Position numbers and translations under genes: made by a program. DNA of 64,000 nucleotides from an uncultured Alistipes sp. (lineage in GTDB: Bacteria; Bacteroidota; Bacteroidia; Bacteroidales; Rikenellaceae), in assembly GCA_947623305.1 (NCBI GenBank), contig CANQGQ010000001.1:248001-312000 (forward strand), given 5' to 3'. A model generated the notes under the pieces. It worked only from the letters and a program-made list of their open reading frames with translations, did no database searches and was not told the origin of the DNA. Positions 61,837 through 64,000 of this stretch are shown here, piece by piece. The stretch's first letter is position 1; every line of letters begins with the position of its first letter.

Positions 61837-62106
61837 ATGAAAAAGGGGATTCATCCGGAAAATTATCGTTTGGTGGCGTTCAAGGACATGTCCAACGACC
61901 ACGTGTTTTTGTGTCGGTCCGCCGTTTCGACAAAAGAGACCATCGAAGTGAACGGCGAAACCTATCCCGTGTATAAGATGGAAATCTCCAACACGTCGCA
62001 CCCGTTCTACACGGGTAAGATGAAGTTGGTGGACACCGCCGGCCGCGTCGATAAGTTTATGAGCCGCTACGCAAAACGCTACGATAAGAAAAACGCCGCC
62101 AAATAA
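61837..62106 (+). CDS. rpmE2: 50S ribosomal protein L31 type B
   Basis: ATG 61837 gives 89 residues; the upstream open frame (from 61765) covers the promoter and is not used. Type B signatures: MKKGIHPENYRLVAFKDMSND, SAVSTKETI, ISNTSHPFYTGKMKLVDTAGRVDKFMSRYAKRY. It lacks the zinc-binding Cys pattern of type A, as expected; the single Cys is not part of a metal site. Part of the large ribosomal subunit. Confidence 0.95.
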   Translation: MKKGIHPENYRLVAFKDMSNDHVFLCRSAVSTKETIEVNGETYPVYKMEISNTSHPFYTGKMKLVDTAGRVDKFMSRYAKRYDKKNAAK

Positions 62107-62129
62107 TCCGGTCGGCCGTTTTATCAAAG

Positions 62130-62166
62130 GGAGGCAGTTTGTCATTGCAAACTGTCTCTTTTTTTA
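62130..62166 (+). terminator. Terminator of rpmE2
   Basis: Stem GAGGCAGTTTG / GCAAACTGTCTC followed by seven T. Confidence 0.85.
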
Positions 62167-62189
62167 TTAGCGCGATAGATTCTTGCGAT

Positions 62190-62415
62190 GGTTCGGAAAG
62201 GCGTCGTCCCTGCCTGCCGTTTTGCCTAAAAATGATGCGGCTCTTTGAGCCGCGCGGGCCGAAGCCTCCGCCCGCGGAGGCCCGCCCTTGGCGTCCTCCG
62301 CAGTCTTCGGCCCGCTTTATTATTAACTGGCACAGCTCGCACCGTTTTTGGGTAAAAAACGGTCGGCAGCTAAGAAGTCGATCGAAAGCACTGCAACATC
62401 CCACCGCATGGAACC
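62190..62415. repeat. Dispersed palindromic repeat, copy 4
   Basis: Contains GCGGCTCTTTGAGCCGC, the core GCCTCCGCCCGCGGAGGC and the 65-base unit (62349-62415) ending CCCACCGCATGG. The reverse complement of its first half aligns with 44.9-45.1 kb (GACTGCGGAGGA.GCCA) and with 28.4 kb. Confidence 0.65.
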
Positions 62416-62419
62416 CCGT

Positions 62420-63169
62420 TCAAACGGGGCGGCGGGCGGGCTCGTTATCTTTTTCCGGAAGGAGGTCTGCCTCCCACTCGAAAGCGGGAAAATCCCGTCG
62501 CTCGCCCAGCGAAAAGCGAGTGTAGGTAATCGGCAGGCCCATCTTCAGAAAACGGCTTTCGTACGCCGTCTTCACCGAGAGCACTTCATCGGCATAGCCC
62601 GTGCCGTAAATATCCGGATTCGCCACGCTGCACGGCAGCCCGAAACGGCCGATCACCGCCTGCGTATAGGCAAACAAGTGTTTCGAATCGGTTTTCAGAT
62701 GGATTTTGCCCTCCGGCGCCAGCAGTCGCGCATAACGGGCCAGAAAATCGGGCGACGTGAGCCGTTTGGCGGCCCGACGTGTCTTGAGCTGTGGATCGGG
62801 AAAGGTAATCCAGATCTCCGAGACCTCGCCTTCGCCGAACAGGCTGTCGATAAATTCGATGCGGGTACGCAAAAATCCGACATTCGCAAGATGCCGTTCG
62901 GTCGCGGTCTTCGCGCCGCGCCACATGCGCGCACCCTTAATATCAATGCCGATGTAGTTGCGTTCGGGGTCGCGCTCGGCCAATGCGACGGTATATTCGC
63001 CCTTGCCGCATCCCAGTTCGATGACGATGGGGCGATCGTTATGAAAAAAATCCCGCGCCCAATGCCCTTTGATGGGATGATCCCTACGGAACACCTCCTC
63101 GAATGCGGGTTGCAGGAAGCAGGCGAACGTTTCGTTCTCTCGGAATCGGCGAAGTTTGTCTTTGCCCAT
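62420..63169 (-). CDS. trmB: tRNA (guanine-N7-)-methyltransferase
   Basis: 249 residues. SAM-binding motif IELGCGKGEYT, IGIDIKGARMWRGA, catalytic/binding motif ITFPDPQLKTRRAAKRLT and GKIHLKTDS are all present. Methylates G46 of tRNA. The last 25 residues (LPEKDNEPARRPV) extend into the palindromic repeat region. Ends 9 bp after the start side of gldH in the opposite reading order: gldH (63619-63179) is upstream and the two are probably one operon. Confidence 0.93.
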   Translation of the reverse strand: MGKDKLRRFRENETFACFLQPAFEEVFRRDHPIKGHWARDFFHNDRPIVIELGCGKGEYTVALAERDPERNYIGIDIKGARMWRGAKTATERHLANVGFLRTRIEFIDSLFGEGEVSEIWITFPDPQLKTRRAAKRLTSPDFLARYARLLAPEGKIHLKTDSKHLFAYTQAVIGRFGLPCSVANPDIYGTGYADEVLSVKTAYESRFLKMGLPITYTRFSLGERRDFPAFEWEADLLPEKDNEPARRPV

Positions 63170-63178
63170 AGCGCGTAA

Positions 63179-63619
63179 TCAATGGCTTTTCACAGTCTGG
63201 ATACCGACGGCCTCGATTCCGCGCAACGGATACAGCGGACGGATCGTCAGCCGATAATTGCCCGATCGGGACAACCGCACCCGTCGACGATAGTCGATGT
63301 CCGCTTCGGAACGTACGGCCGCCGGCACGGGTCGGGCGGGCAACCGGACAAGAAACGATTCTTCGAAACGGAGCGAATCGGGCGTTACGACCGCAATGCG
63401 CAGCGTGAACGTATCGGCAGCGATCCGGTCATCGCTCCGCACGAAAAGTTGCCAATCGTAGCAATCCAGCGTATCGGTATTGGGCAGGATCAACTCCACG
63501 GGATCGACCCACGTCGTTGCATCGACATCGGCCTCGATCGACCGATAGGGCGACGAACACCCCATGACGAGCGACCAGCCTCCCACGACTGCAAAAAACA
63601 TCCAACGTGTCCGTGCCAT
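63179..63619 (-). CDS. gldH: Gliding-motility-type lipoprotein GldH
   Basis: ATG 63619 gives 146 residues; the longer frame upstream lies over the preceding gene in another frame. Signal with lipobox VMGC, a short beta-rich body (DTLDCYDWQLFVRSDDRIAADTFTLRIAVVTPD; YRLTIRPLYPLRGIEAVGIQTV) typical of GldH in Bacteroidales. In non-gliding members GldH homologues persist as outer-membrane lipoproteins with unclear role. 4 bp after the stop of the Asn-rich gene. Confidence 0.85.
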   Translation of the reverse strand: MARTRWMFFAVVGGWSLVMGCSSPYRSIEADVDATTWVDPVELILPNTDTLDCYDWQLFVRSDDRIAADTFTLRIAVVTPDSLRFEESFLVRLPARPVPAAVRSEADIDYRRRVRLSRSGNYRLTIRPLYPLRGIEAVGIQTVKSH

Positions 63620-63623
63620 CCGT

Positions 63624-63998
63624 CTATTTATCGGCCGATTGCGGCGTCGAACCGCCCGAACCGCCTTGGTTCGTTCCATTCTGGTTCGTTGTGCCCGAAC
63701 GATTGGAGTTGCCCCCGTTGTCCGAGCTGTTCCCGTTCCGATTATTCTGACCGTTCCGGCCATTTCCGTTGTTCGGATTTCCGCCGCGGCGATTGTTGTT
63801 GCGGTTATTGTTGTTATTCCGACGGCCGTCCGCATGGTTGCGGTTATTCGCCATGTTGCGGTGATTGCGACGGCCCTGACCACCTTGTGCCGTCTGTGCC
63901 GCCTCCGCCGGTTCGTCCGATGCAACAGCCGATGCAACCGATACAGCCACTTCGTCTTGCGGCGGGCGATTCGGATTGGCCGATTGCGGCTGCGGACG
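63624..63998 (-). CDS. Asn/Arg/Gly-rich C-terminal tail of a protein, probably PSP1/RicT family (5' partial)
   Basis: Open frame from the right edge to the stop at 63624, about 124 codons. The composition is very biased: proline-rich start, then alanine-rich, then long Asn-Arg-Gly repeats (RRNNNNNRNNN, NNGNGRNGQNNRNGN). No domain is visible here. In Bacteroidales the gene before gldH is a PSP1/RicT-like protein with a low-complexity tail, hence the assignment by context only. The tail is likely disordered and could bind RNA. Confidence 0.55.
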   Translation of the reverse strand, partial: RPQPQSANPNRPPQDEVAVSVASAVASDEPAEAAQTAQGGQGRRNHRNMANNRNHADGRRNNNNNRNNNRRGGNPNNGNGRNGQNNRNGNSSDNGGNSNRSGTTNQNGTNQGGSGGSTPQSADK

Positions 63999-64000
63999 AC

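Overview
The window reads as chromosome from a GC-rich member of the Bacteroidales, most likely Alistipes or a close Rikenellaceae relative. The reasons are two SusC/SusD pairs, Bacteroidota-type promoters (TAnnTTTG at -7), GldH, many lipoproteins and dense glycan-degrading gene clusters. Genus is an inference; no rRNA is present.

Bases 1-12,850 are an accessory island, richer in A+T and full of small poorly known genes. In order they are: a frameshifted AAA+ ATPase cut by the left edge; a decayed repeat; a DnaB-type helicase lacking its N-terminal domain; a W-L-S repeat protein with an in-frame TGA; a WYL regulator; a strongly folded intergenic RNA; a small DUF6140-like protein; two proteins resembling the uracil-DNA-glycosylase fold; a two-repeat zinc-knuckle-like protein; a second, intact AAA+ ATPase; a DnaQ-like exonuclease; a fragment with an RtcB-like start; a second copy of the decayed repeat; and the remains of a tyrosine integrase beside an excisionase-type HTH gene. 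The layout suggests an integrated element with repeat-linked AAA+ modules, possibly a defence or element-maintenance island.

Bases 12,987-25,828 are a SusC/SusD locus with a DUF4843 lipoprotein, a PKD-like lipoprotein and two large DUF5117/DUF5118-type metalloprotease homologues. One homologue keeps HExxHxxGxxH and the other has lost every zinc ligand. The locus ends in a stub gene encoding only a signal peptide. Its SusC is interrupted at a run of 10 G in the signal peptide.

Bases 26,198-28,301 encode an OmpR-type response regulator and a histidine kinase.

Bases 28,509-57,764 form a large polysaccharide utilisation locus: two GH53 endo-galactanases (minus strand) diverge from SusC/SusD, followed by GH2, GH28, rhamnose mutarotase, a GH115-SGNH fusion, GH51 and tandem GH43 (minus strand), two CE12-type SGNH esterases (one a tandem duplication) and two further GH2 enzymes. 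Together these would import and strip galactan, arabinan, glucuronic acid and acetyl groups from pectic rhamnogalacturonan I or arabinogalactan. Three of its promoters share TTGG-N19/20-TATATTTG. Its SusC carries a 9-G tract at the same place in the signal peptide, here in the readable frame, so both SusC genes look phase variable by slippage.

Bases 57,900-64,000 are mostly core genome: a candidate small RNA, a fimbrillin/FISUMP lipoprotein, tRNA-Pro(GGG), an FprA flavodiiron protein, a CAU tRNA, ribosomal protein L31 type B, TrmB, GldH and the tail of a probable PSP1/RicT protein. Palindromic intergenic repeats recur at about 28.4, 45.0, 60.1 and 62.3 kb.
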